In this document: positions 1 to 5,690 of the stretch, one piece after another
How the letters are laid out: the number at the start of each line of letters is the position of its first letter
Position numbering within the stretch: position 1 is the stretch's first letter
NCBI GenBank assembly: GCA_038323615.1
Contig: JBBQHC010000157.1
Coordinates: forward strand, 1 to 6,166
DNA from: JBBKXP01 sp038323615
Lineage (GTDB): Bacteria; Pseudomonadota; Alphaproteobacteria; Rhodobacterales; Rhodobacteraceae
Direction of reading: 5' to 3'
DNA: 6,166 nucleotides
Translations under genes and position numbers: made by a program
The notes under the pieces: generated by a model
Told to the model about the DNA's origin: nothing
The model's input: only the letters and a program-made list of their open reading frames with translations
Database searches by the model: none

Positions 1-650
1 ACCGGAAAATCGACTATGACGACCGCGCCGCCTGTGCCGCCATCGTTACCGAATGGACGGCCCCCTATGCGCGCACCGACGAAACCCACGACCAAGGCCT
101 GTTCGATGCCATCCCCGAAGAACGCCGCAAATCGTCGCGCGGGATCGAGGTCGGCCAAATCTTCTATTTCGGCACCAAGTATTCCGAACCGATGAAGGCG
201 CTTGTCCAGGGCCCCGACGGCAAACCCGTCCCGGTCCACATGGGGTCGCACGGCATCGGCGTGTCCCGCCTGCTCGGCGCGATCATCGAGGCATCGCACG
301 ACGACAACGGCATCATCTGGCCCGAAGGCGTTACGCCGTTCCACTGTGGGATCGTCAACCTGCGCCAAGGCGACGCAGAGACCGATGCCGCTTGCGAGGC
401 GATCTACGACTCGCTGACGCTGCTGGGTCTGGAACCGCTCTATGACGACCGCGACGAACGCGCAGGCGGCAAATTCGCGACGATGGACCTGATCGGCCTG
501 CCGTGGCGGATGACAGTCGGGCCGCGCGGGCTGAAAAAAGGCGTGGTCGAGGTAACATCGCGCAAAACCGGCGAAAGCACCGAAATGTCGGTGGCGCAGG
601 CGGTGGAAAAGATCGCCGGGATTTATCTGAAGGCCGGGGCTGCTGGCTGA
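1..650 (+). CDS. proS: Prolyl-tRNA synthetase (proline--tRNA ligase), C-terminal part; 5' end outside window
   Basis: This cytoplasmic class II aminoacyl-tRNA synthetase charges tRNA(Pro) with proline using ATP. Only the last 215 residues are present; the open frame runs in from the left edge (first whole codon at base 3). Visible are GIEVGQIFYFGTKYS, typical of the ProS catalytic core, and GSHGIGVSRLLGAIIE, which holds the class II motif 3 Gly-x-Gly...Arg. The anticodon-binding domain starts near FHCGIVNL and includes YDDRDERAGGKFATMDLIG and a conserved end with VGPRGLKKGVVEV. The frame stops at TGA 648-650. The editing-domain region lies outside the window, so the ProS subtype cannot be read from this fragment, although alphaproteobacterial ProS often lacks that insertion. 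The permease gene follows after 52 bp on the same strand with no obvious terminator hairpin, so read-through is likely. Identity is near certain. Confidence 0.95.
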   Translation, partial: RKIDYDDRAACAAIVTEWTAPYARTDETHDQGLFDAIPEERRKSSRGIEVGQIFYFGTKYSEPMKALVQGPDGKPVPVHMGSHGIGVSRLLGAIIEASHDDNGIIWPEGVTPFHCGIVNLRQGDAETDAACEAIYDSLTLLGLEPLYDDRDERAGGKFATMDLIGLPWRMTVGPRGLKKGVVEVTSRKTGESTEMSVAQAVEKIAGIYLKAGAAG

Positions 651-702
651 CCATTTTCGTCGCCCCCGCCGCAAGGTGCGCCAAAACCGAAAAGAGCCTC
701 AT

Positions 703-1962
703 ATGTCCGTCAGAACCCGCCCCTTTGCCGCCTTCGAGTGGATGATCGCATGGCGCTATATCCGCGCCAAACGCGCCGAGGGCGGGGTTTCCGTGATGAC
801 CTGGATCAGCCTGATCGGGGTGACGCTGGCGGTCTTTGCCCTGATCGCCACGCTGGCCGTGCGCAGCGGGTTTCGGGCTGAATTTGTCGATACGATCGTC
901 GGCGCCGATGCCCATATCACGGTGCAATCGGTCGACCAAGGGATCGCCGATTTCGATGCCGTCACCGCCCGGATCGCCGCCGTGCCGGGGGTGGTGTCGG
1001 TCGATCCGCTGATCCGGGGGCAGTCGATGGTCAGTGCCAATGGCATCGACACGCTGGGCGATATTTACGGCATCCGGCCCGAAGACCTGAAAAACTCGCC
1101 CGCCATCGTGCAGGGCGAACGCACGACGGGGGATCTGGCGGATTTCCCGAACGGCATCGCGCTGGGCGCACAGCTGGCCGAACAACTGCGGGTCGGCCTT
1201 GGCGACCGCGTCGAAGTCACGATCCGCAGCGGCACCGCGACACCGATGGGCCGCTCGACCCGCGTCAACGCCTATCCGGTCACCTATATCTTTTCGACCG
1301 GGCGCTATCAGATCGATGAAGTGCGGGCCTATCTGCCGTTCGACGTCGCGCAATCGATCTTTAACCAAGACGGCATGGCCAACGCGCTTGAGGTCCGCAT
1401 CACGGATCTGAACGCCGCCGACGAGATGAAATTCGACGTCGCGCAGGCGGCGGGGCCGGGGCTGTGGGCCTATAGCTGGCAGGACCGGGTGGGCCGCTAT
1501 CTGCGGGCGCTCACGATCGAGGACAACGTGATGTTCGTGATCCTGTCGATCCTTGTGCTGATCGCGTCGATGAACATCATTTCCGGGCTGATCATGCTGG
1601 TGAAAAACAAGGGCCGCGATGTCGGCATCCTGCGCACGGTCGGCCTGACCGAAGGGTCAATCCTGCGGATCTTTTTCATCTGCGGGGCCGGGATCGGGAC
1701 GGCGGGGACGCTGCTGGGCGTCGCGCTTGGGTGTCTGTTCGCACTTTATATCGACCAGATATTCAGCCTTGTGAACTATATCGCGGGCGGTGGCGTCTGG
1801 GATCCGGCGATCCGGGGCATCTATGCGATCCCGGCCAAGCTGCAACTGCGCGACGTGATTTCCGCTGTCAGCCTGTCGCTGGGTCTGAGTTGGATCGTGA
1901 CGATCTTTCCGGCCCGTCGCGCCGCACGGATGAACCCGGTCGAGGCGTTGCGCTATGAATGA
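703..1962 (+). CDS. lolC: Lipoprotein-releasing ABC transporter permease, LolC/LolE family
   Basis: Inner-membrane subunit of the Lol exporter, which extracts outer-membrane lipoproteins from the inner membrane and passes them to LolA. The 419-residue protein has the usual family layout: one N-terminal membrane segment (about residues 32-53), a large periplasmic MacB/LolC-like domain (about 55-270), and three C-terminal segments (about 276-300, 322-350 and 385-404). Between the second and third segments is the family hallmark KNKGRDVGILRTVGLTEGS, and the end PARRAARMNPVEALRYE is also typical. The ATG at 703 is preferred over an in-frame GTG at 676, because an AAAGAG ribosome-binding sequence lies just before it and the protein then begins MSVRTRPFAAFEWMIAWRYI, as expected. 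Only one permease gene sits here, so it may form a homodimer (LolF-like) or be paired with a permease elsewhere. The lolC versus lolE label is therefore uncertain; the family is not. Confidence 0.93.
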   Translation: MSVRTRPFAAFEWMIAWRYIRAKRAEGGVSVMTWISLIGVTLAVFALIATLAVRSGFRAEFVDTIVGADAHITVQSVDQGIADFDAVTARIAAVPGVVSVDPLIRGQSMVSANGIDTLGDIYGIRPEDLKNSPAIVQGERTTGDLADFPNGIALGAQLAEQLRVGLGDRVEVTIRSGTATPMGRSTRVNAYPVTYIFSTGRYQIDEVRAYLPFDVAQSIFNQDGMANALEVRITDLNAADEMKFDVAQAAGPGLWAYSWQDRVGRYLRALTIEDNVMFVILSILVLIASMNIISGLIMLVKNKGRDVGILRTVGLTEGSILRIFFICGAGIGTAGTLLGVALGCLFALYIDQIFSLVNYIAGGGVWDPAIRGIYAIPAKLQLRDVISAVSLSLGLSWIVTIFPARRAARMNPVEALRYE

Positions 1963-2644
1963 TCCGTTGCTGCATATCACGGCCGTGTCGAAAACCTACA
2001 ATGCCGGAAAACCGAACGAGGTGAAGGTGTTGCAAGGGGCTGACCTGACCGTGCAGGCGGGCGAGGTGGTGGCATTGGTCGCCCCCTCTGGCGCCGGCAA
2101 ATCGACGCTGCTGCATATCGCCGGGCTGCTCGACACGCCCGACAGCGGACGGGTCAGCATCGGTGGGGTCGACATGACCGATCTGAACGACCGCAAGCGC
2201 ACCGCCGTGCGACGCGATACGGTCGGGTTCATCTACCAGTTCCACCATCTGCTGCCCGAGTTTTCGGCCGAGGAGAACATCGTTCTGCCGCAACTGGCCA
2301 ACGGGATCAGCCACCGCGCCGCAACCGCCCGTGCCCGCGCCCTGCTGGATCAGGTCGGTGTCGGCGAACGCGCCAGCCACCGCCCCGCTGCCCTGTCAGG
2401 GGGCGAACAGCAACGGGTGGCATTTTGCCGAGCGCTGGCTAACGAACCCCGCCTGTTGCTGGCCGACGAACCCACCGGCAACCTTGACCCTGCCACCTCC
2501 GACCGGGTGTTCGGGGCGCTGATGGACCTTGTCCGCGCCACCGGCCTGTCGGCGGTTATCGCAACCCACAACCTTGACCTTGCCGCCCGGATGGACCGTA
2601 CTGTCAGGCTTGACGCAGGGAGAATAGTGCCGCATGCGCATTGA
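1955..2644 (+). CDS. lolD: Lipoprotein-releasing ABC transporter ATP-binding protein LolD
   Basis: Cytoplasmic ATPase that powers lipoprotein release by the adjacent Lol permease. The 229-residue length is normal. ABC motifs in order: Walker A region APSGAGKST (43-51), Q-loop in GFIYQFHHLLPEFSAEEN (Gln95), signature LSGGEQQR (148-154), Walker B LLLADEPTGNLD (167-178) and H-loop His205 in VIATHNLDLA. The YQFHHLLPEFSA stretch is characteristic of LolD compared with other MacB-type ATPases. The first glycine of Walker A is Ala43; I believe this is common in alphaproteobacterial LolD, and Gly48-Lys49-Ser50-Thr51 are intact. The start codon lies inside the end of the permease gene (8 bp overlap, ATGAATGA), indicating translational coupling. 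The 3' end overlaps the next gene by 11 bp. Confidence 0.95.
   Translation: MNDPLLHITAVSKTYNAGKPNEVKVLQGADLTVQAGEVVALVAPSGAGKSTLLHIAGLLDTPDSGRVSIGGVDMTDLNDRKRTAVRRDTVGFIYQFHHLLPEFSAEENIVLPQLANGISHRAATARARALLDQVGVGERASHRPAALSGGEQQRVAFCRALANEPRLLLADEPTGNLDPATSDRVFGALMDLVRATGLSAVIATHNLDLAARMDRTVRLDAGRIVPHAH
2617..2623 (+). promoter_or_regulatory. Ribosome-binding site for the Ldh-family gene, inside lolD
   Basis: AGGGAGA lies within the last codons of lolD, ending 10 bases before the ATG at 2634. It supports that ATG as the start and the 11 bp overlap with lolD. The spacing is slightly long. Confidence 0.5.
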
Positions 2645-3611
2645 TGTCACCGAGATCGCCGCCACCTCCAAGGCGGCGCTGATCGCCCACGGCGCCGGGG
2701 CTTTTCAGGCGGGCGAAGTGGCCACGGCCGTGGCGCGGGCCGAGGCATTGGGCAATGTCATCTGTGGACTTTATTACCTTGAAAGCTATTGCCTGCAATT
2801 GCGTTCAGGCCGGGTCAACGGCATCGTCGAACCCGTCATCACGCATCCCAAACCCAGTGCGGTCACGGCGGAGGCAGGGTTTGGTTTCGCCCAACCGGCA
2901 TTCACCCGCGCGCTGCCTTTGGCCACCAAAGCCGCGCAGACCAACGGCGTCGCCACGCTTGCCATCGCCAATGCCCACACCTGCACCAGCCTTGGCTATT
3001 TCACCGAACAGATCGCCGCCGCCGGATTGATCGGGATCGGGTTCACCAATGCCTCGCCCGTGGTCGCCCCGCCCGGCGGCACCAAGGCGGTAATCGGGAC
3101 CAATCCCATCGCGATGACGGTGCCGGGGCCGCACGGCCCATTGATGCACTTTGACTTTTCCACCTCTGCCGTCGCCCTGGGCAAGATCACAATGGCCAAG
3201 GCCGCCGGTGAAGCGATCCCTTTGGGCTGGGCCGTGGACAGCGCGGGTCAGCCCACGACCGACCCGGACGCGGCGCTGCAAGGGGCCTTGGTCAGCGCGG
3301 GGGGCTACAAGGGCTGGGGCTTTGGCCTGATGGCCGAGGTAATGGCGGCTTGCCTGACGGGGTCGGTCAATTCGCTGGACATCAAGGGCCTGAAATTGCC
3401 TGACGGCCCGCCGCACGGCTTGGGCCAGTTCTATATCCTGATCGACCCCGGCACCCATACCGATGCCTTTGGCGCCCGGTTCACAAGGATCGCCGAGGCA
3501 GTGGCGGCCCAGGACGGCGCCCGCATTCCCGGCGCGGACCGGAACGAAATGTCCGTGATCGACGTGCCCGATGCACTGTGGACGCAGGTGAGGGCACTGG
3601 CGCGGGGCTGA
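2634..3611 (+). CDS. Ldh_2-family (malate/L-lactate dehydrogenase type 2) NAD(P)H-dependent oxidoreductase, atypical N-terminal motif
   Basis: A 325-residue cytoplasmic protein of the family that includes YlbC/YiaK-, AllD- and DpkA-type dehydrogenases, which reduce 2-oxo acids or cyclic imino acids with NAD(P)H. Recognisable family motifs: the IANAHTCTSLGYF region with conserved His115, FTNASPVVAPPGG followed by GTNPIA (155-160), DFSTSAVALGKI (174-185), GWAVDSAGQPTTDP (198-211) and GGYKGWGFGLMAEV (223-236). The usual N-terminal signature Ser-His-Gly-x-x-Arg is replaced by Ile43-Cys44-Gly45-Leu-Tyr-Tyr48, although flanking residues still align (GLYYLESY, LRSGRVN). The substrate therefore cannot be assigned. 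Possible activities are 2-oxoacid reductase or a Delta1-piperideine/pyrroline-2-carboxylate reductase. It overlaps lolD by 11 bp and is probably the last gene of that operon. Family assignment is confident; function is open. Confidence 0.88.
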   Translation: MRIDVTEIAATSKAALIAHGAGAFQAGEVATAVARAEALGNVICGLYYLESYCLQLRSGRVNGIVEPVITHPKPSAVTAEAGFGFAQPAFTRALPLATKAAQTNGVATLAIANAHTCTSLGYFTEQIAAAGLIGIGFTNASPVVAPPGGTKAVIGTNPIAMTVPGPHGPLMHFDFSTSAVALGKITMAKAAGEAIPLGWAVDSAGQPTTDPDAALQGALVSAGGYKGWGFGLMAEVMAACLTGSVNSLDIKGLKLPDGPPHGLGQFYILIDPGTHTDAFGARFTRIAEAVAAQDGARIPGADRNEMSVIDVPDALWTQVRALARG

Positions 3612-3623
3612 CCCGATCCTCGG

Positions 3624-3650
3624 TGTCAGACTTGTGACAACCATGTCAGG
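3624..3650 (+). repeat. Direct TGTCAG repeats flanking a TTGTGACAA palindrome (possible operator)
   Basis: In the 87 bp between the Ldh-family gene and the DUF3047 gene, TGTCAG occurs at 3624-3629 and again at 3644-3649, exactly 20 bp apart (about two helical turns). Between them, at 3632-3640, lies the odd palindrome TTGT-G-ACAA. This is a plausible regulator-binding arrangement upstream of the DUF3047 gene, but the repeats are short and could be chance. Confidence 0.25.
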
Positions 3651-3698
3651 CCCATCACGCTAAGTCCTGAGACGAACGGTTCCAGGAAAGTCACGACC

Positions 3699-4331
3699 AT
3701 GCGCATTTTCGCCCCTCTTGCCATCCTTCTGGCCAGCGCCGCAAACGCCGGGCCTATCAGCTTTGCATCCGACTGGAACGAACAGCGGTTGCAACTTTTC
3801 AACTCGAACGACTACAGCTTTGGCGCGACCCTCGGGATCGTTTCCGAAGGCGCGGTGTCGCTTGCCTGGACACGGGTGTCGCGCGGCGAATGGGGCGCGA
3901 CCGGGGCGGCGTGGGCGTGGCAGGTGGATCAGTCGGTGCCAGCCACGGACCTTGCGCGCAAGGGCGGCGATGACCGCAACATCTCGCTTTATTTCGTGTT
4001 TTTGCCGCAGGTCGAGGCCGAGGCAATGCAAGGCGCCAATATCCGCCGCCTGATGGGCAACGCCAACGTGCGAATCCTGCAATACGCCTGGGGCGGCGAC
4101 TATGGGCGCGGCGCGATCGTGCCGTCGCCCTTTGCGCCGGGGCAGGGGGTGACGGTGGCCCTGCGGCCTGCCGGCACTGGCAGCTATCGCGAAAACGTCG
4201 ATCTGGCGGGTGACTATGCGGCGGCGTTCGGCGGGACGCCCGGTGCTTTGGTCGGGCTGGCCGTATCCGCCGACAGCGACGACACCAACAGCGTGATCCG
4301 CGCCGTCGTCAGCGGGCTGTCGCTGAACTGA
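3699..4331 (+). CDS. DUF3047-type secreted/periplasmic protein
   Basis: A 210-residue protein with a Sec signal peptide (MRIFAPLAILLASAANA, predicted cleavage after Ala17, AxA-type site), so it should be periplasmic. The mature part matches what I recall of DUF3047 proteins: an Ala/Trp-rich strand AAWAWQVDQ (70-78) followed by a DLARKGGDDRNISLYFVF block (84-101), LQYAWGGDY (127-135), then RENVDLAGDYAAAFGG (164-179) and a C-terminal VSADSDDTNS (189-198), the aspartate-rich signature of the family. The biochemical role of DUF3047 is not known to me; the fold may be a carbohydrate-binding-like beta-sandwich, but that is a guess. The ATG is supported by AGGAAAG at 3684-3690, 8 bases upstream. The gene follows an 87 bp gap and probably has its own promoter. 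Its stop codon lies inside the FNR-like box of the next gene. Confidence 0.8.
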   Translation: MRIFAPLAILLASAANAGPISFASDWNEQRLQLFNSNDYSFGATLGIVSEGAVSLAWTRVSRGEWGATGAAWAWQVDQSVPATDLARKGGDDRNISLYFVFLPQVEAEAMQGANIRRLMGNANVRILQYAWGGDYGRGAIVPSPFAPGQGVTVALRPAGTGSYRENVDLAGDYAAAFGGTPGALVGLAVSADSDDTNSVIRAVVSGLSLN

Positions 4332-4341
4332 TCTGGATCAA
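4328..4341 (+). promoter_or_regulatory. FNR/FnrL-type box upstream of the cytochrome c gene
   Basis: CTGAT-CTGG-ATCAA matches 9 of the 10 specified bases of the FNR consensus TTGAT-N4-ATCAA; only the first T is C. FnrL in Rhodobacter-type bacteria uses this site to control respiratory and cytochrome genes under low oxygen. The box centre (4334.5) is 60 bp before the cytochrome ATG. With class II geometry (-41.5) the transcript would start near 4376, with TGTAAA (4362-4367) as a plausible -10. The box overlaps the stop codon of the DUF3047 gene. The site is seen directly; its use is inferred. Confidence 0.5.
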
Positions 4342-4361
4342 AGTGCCGCCCCGCGCTAGGC

Positions 4362-4367
4362 TGTAAA
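4362..4367 (+). promoter_or_regulatory. Possible -10 element of the cytochrome c promoter
   Basis: TGTAAA sits 20 bp downstream of the FNR-type box, within a locally AT-rich patch (TGTAAACAATCAAAAA) in otherwise GC-rich DNA. Its position agrees with a start site near 4376 for a class II FNR-activated promoter. No good -35 hexamer accompanies it, as expected for activator-dependent promoters. Confidence 0.3.
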
Positions 4368-4394
4368 CAATCAAAAACAGCGGGCGGGGCAGGT

Positions 4395-4784
4395 ATGCGC
4401 AATTTCATTTTGGTTCTGGCAACGGTGGCCCTTGCGGGCTGCGAACAGGACGTGACGGTCGACGGACGGCAGGCCTTTCTGGAGAACTGCGCCGGGTGCC
4501 ACGGTGACGACGCACGCGGCGCGGGTCCGATCGGGCGCGATCTGGCCAAGGTGCCACCCGACCTGACCGGGCTGGCGACCAGAAATGGCGGCACCTTTCC
4601 GCGCGATTACGTGATGAGCACGATCGACGGCTTTCAGCGCAACAGCCACTTCAGCGCCGACATGCCGGAATTTGGCGCAGGCGACATGGGGCCGACGACA
4701 ATCGTCGAAACCGATGGGCTGGGGACTCCGGTGCCGGTGCAGTTGCTGGCGCTGACGGATTATCTGGAAAGCGTGCAGCGCTAG
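4395..4784 (+). CDS. Small lipoprotein c-type cytochrome (class I, single haem)
   Basis: A 129-residue electron carrier predicted to be lipid-anchored and to face the periplasm. The signal peptide ends in lipobox Leu13-Ala14-Gly15-Cys16, so Cys16 should be acylated; Glu at +2 does not match the classic Asp inner-membrane retention residue. Haem attachment motif CAGCH (32-36) supplies the covalent cysteines and the proximal His36. The distal ligand is probably Met90 in DMPEFG, at the usual distance for small class I cytochromes. The C-terminal helix LLALTDYLESVQ (117-128) is also typical. Redox partners cannot be named from the sequence. The gene lies 63 bp after the DUF3047 gene, behind the FNR-like box, suggesting oxygen-responsive expression. 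The Shine-Dalgarno is only a G-rich stretch (GGGCGGGG, 4382-4389). Its TAG stop overlaps the stop of the facing gene. Confidence 0.9.
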   Translation: MRNFILVLATVALAGCEQDVTVDGRQAFLENCAGCHGDDARGAGPIGRDLAKVPPDLTGLATRNGGTFPRDYVMSTIDGFQRNSHFSADMPEFGAGDMGPTTIVETDGLGTPVPVQLLALTDYLESVQR

Positions 4785-5455
4785 TCGCAAATCCCGCGCA
4801 GATCGACCGCGTCCCACGGCAGGATCACCTCTTGGGCCGGGTCCGGGGTGATCTGGCGCAGCGGCATATAGGCCGACAGCAGACCGAACAGCCGCGCGGT
4901 CCGGGCCGCCTTGGGGGCGACGGTGCGGCAGCAGACGTATTCCTCGACCAGCGACGCCTGCTGTTCATAGCCAAGGGACAGCAGATCGGCGCTGGTATCG
5001 GGGTCGAACAGATAGGGGTCGGCGCTGGTCTGTTGCTCGACCGCGGCCTTGAACGGGTGATAGCCGGTGACGGCGCGGTTCTGCCATTGCCAGACATGGG
5101 TCATCTCATGCGCGAAAAACATCGCCGCCGGCAGGTTCAGGCGGGCCGGATAGTCGAGCAGGTAATCGTCGGTGGTCCAGTTGGTCGAGGTCAGGATGGT
5201 GTTGAACAGCGTCACCCCGGCCACCGCCCCGGTGGCGATAGGGCCGTCGTTGGGCGGATAGATCCGCGCCTGACAAGTCACCCGGGGCCGGGTCGGAACG
5301 CTGTAGGGGAAGGCGCCGACAAGGGCGTTTTCGGCAATACGGACGCGGGAGGTATCAAGGGTGGAGCCCTGGATATCGGCCAGAAACGCCCGCTCGGTCG
5401 TGGTCAGCGGACGGCCACAGGCGGCGAGGAGGAGGAGCAGGACAAGGGCGCGCAT
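4781..5455 (-). CDS. Putative lipoprotein zinc metallopeptidase (HExxH)
   Basis: A 224-residue protein with a short lipoprotein signal (MRALVLLLLLAACG; lipobox Leu10-Ala11-Ala12-Cys13), so it should be a membrane-anchored envelope protein. His116-Glu117-Met-Thr-His120 in FFAHEMTHVWQWQ is a zinc-binding catalytic HExxH motif. The third ligand is probably Glu164 in YEQQASLVEEY, about 44 residues downstream, as in gluzincin-type or DUF4157-like domains. Cys61, the vicinal pair Cys175-Cys176 and Cys223 could form disulfides in the periplasm. Substrate is unknown; some members of such families are inactive or act on cell-wall or secreted proteins. An in-frame stop at 5465-5467 lies just upstream, so the ATG at 5455 is the only convincing start, although its leader is C-rich on the coding strand with no Shine-Dalgarno. 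It faces the cytochrome gene, overlapping it by 4 bp. Confidence 0.8.
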   Translation of the reverse strand: MRALVLLLLLAACGRPLTTTERAFLADIQGSTLDTSRVRIAENALVGAFPYSVPTRPRVTCQARIYPPNDGPIATGAVAGVTLFNTILTSTNWTTDDYLLDYPARLNLPAAMFFAHEMTHVWQWQNRAVTGYHPFKAAVEQQTSADPYLFDPDTSADLLSLGYEQQASLVEEYVCCRTVAPKAARTARLFGLLSAYMPLRQITPDPAQEVILPWDAVDLRGICD

Positions 5456-5492
5456 GGGGGAAGGTTATGCGAGGGGAAGGGCGGGGGGAAGG
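5456..5492 (+). other. G-rich tract with potential to form a G-quadruplex
   Basis: Runs of G occur at 5456-5460, 5473-5476, 5479-5481 and 5483-5488, giving four runs of three or more with loops of 12, 2 and 1 bases. The tract abuts the start codon of the minus-strand metallopeptidase gene, whose 5' leader is therefore C-rich and lacks a Shine-Dalgarno. Folding in vivo is unproven. Confidence 0.35.
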
Positions 5493-5511
5493 TGCGATCC
5501 ACCGCTACCCT

Positions 5512-5534
5512 TGCCTTTGCCCTTGGCAAAGGCA
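5512..5534. repeat. Perfect hairpin 1: 10 bp stem, 3-base loop
   Basis: TGCCTTTGCC (5512-5521), loop CTT, GGCAAAGGCA (5525-5534). No T-run follows. It lies upstream of both flanking divergent genes, so it is not placed to terminate either. It directly abuts hairpin 2. Confidence 0.8.
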
Positions 5535-5591
5535 GCGCCCGAACCGCCCCCACGGGGCGGGCGCTTCGCACTCACCCCTCGGTTCGGGCGC
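5535..5591. repeat. Perfect 12 bp inverted repeat with internal hairpin (REP-like)
   Basis: Arms GCGCCCGAACCG (5535-5546) and CGGTTCGGGCGC (5580-5591) are exact reverse complements 33 bp apart. Inside, CCGCCCC (5544-5550) and GGGGCGG (5554-5560) can form an alternative 7 bp hairpin with a CAC loop that competes for three bases of the left arm. With hairpin 1, which ends at 5534, this makes a compact 80 bp structured element resembling the short dispersed intergenic repeats of GC-rich proteobacteria. Copy number in the genome cannot be judged from one window. Confidence 0.7.
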
Positions 5592-5667
5592 GATTCAGGT
5601 AGTCTGGACAGTTGGTCAATGAGAAGCGATGTTCCTAGAAAGTTCTTTTCGATTGTGGTAAGGTGCT

Positions 5668-5673
5668 TATAGT
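5668..5673 (+). promoter_or_regulatory. Possible -10 box for the zinc-ribbon gene
   Basis: TATAGT is a good sigma-70-type -10 hexamer, 22 bp before the ribosome-binding site. The bases 17 upstream (5645-5650, CTTTTC) are a poor -35. If used, the transcript would begin near 5680, which would exclude the upstream in-frame GTG at 5663 as a start. Confidence 0.25.
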
Positions 5674-5684
5674 AGTCTTCCTGT

Positions 5685-5690
5685 GGAGAA
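5685..5690 (+). promoter_or_regulatory. Ribosome-binding site that fixes the start of the zinc-ribbon gene
   Basis: GGAGAA ends 5 bases before the ATG at 5696 (GGAG core at 5685-5688, 7-base spacing). This selects 5696 over the in-frame GTG at 5663, which has no comparable site. Confidence 0.6.

Noticed and set aside
676..702. GTG start nine codons upstream for the Lol permease
   Set aside because: No ribosome-binding site, and it adds a basic, unconserved-looking stretch before the expected MSVRTRPFAAFEW start.
355..1368. Long minus-strand open frame (337 codons) across proS and the permease gene
   Set aside because: Antisense shadow of two well-supported genes in GC-rich DNA; the peptide is Arg/Pro/Asp-rich with no domain signature and straddles a gene boundary.
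3027..3040. FNR-like TTGATCGGGATCGG
   Set aside because: Only 8 of 10 bases match, it lies inside the Ldh-family coding sequence (encoding LIGIG), and no gene starts downstream.
2805..3644. Minus-strand open frame (279 codons) opposite the Ldh-family gene
   Set aside because: Mirror of a gene with clear family motifs; the translation is Gly/Arg/His-rich and unrecognisable.
3631..3665. Sigma-70 or RpoH-type promoter before the DUF3047 gene
   Set aside because: A TTGTGA -35-like element is present but no acceptable -10 lies at 16-18 bp; the CTTG...CTAAGT pairing has a 25 bp gap, too long for RpoH.
5512..5534. Hairpin 1 as a rho-independent terminator
   Set aside because: No T-run follows on either strand, and both flanking genes are transcribed away from it.
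4832..5602. Plus-strand open frame (256 codons) opposite the metallopeptidase gene
   Set aside because: Low-complexity Gly/Arg-rich shadow that runs into the hairpin element; the minus strand has the lipobox and HExxH.
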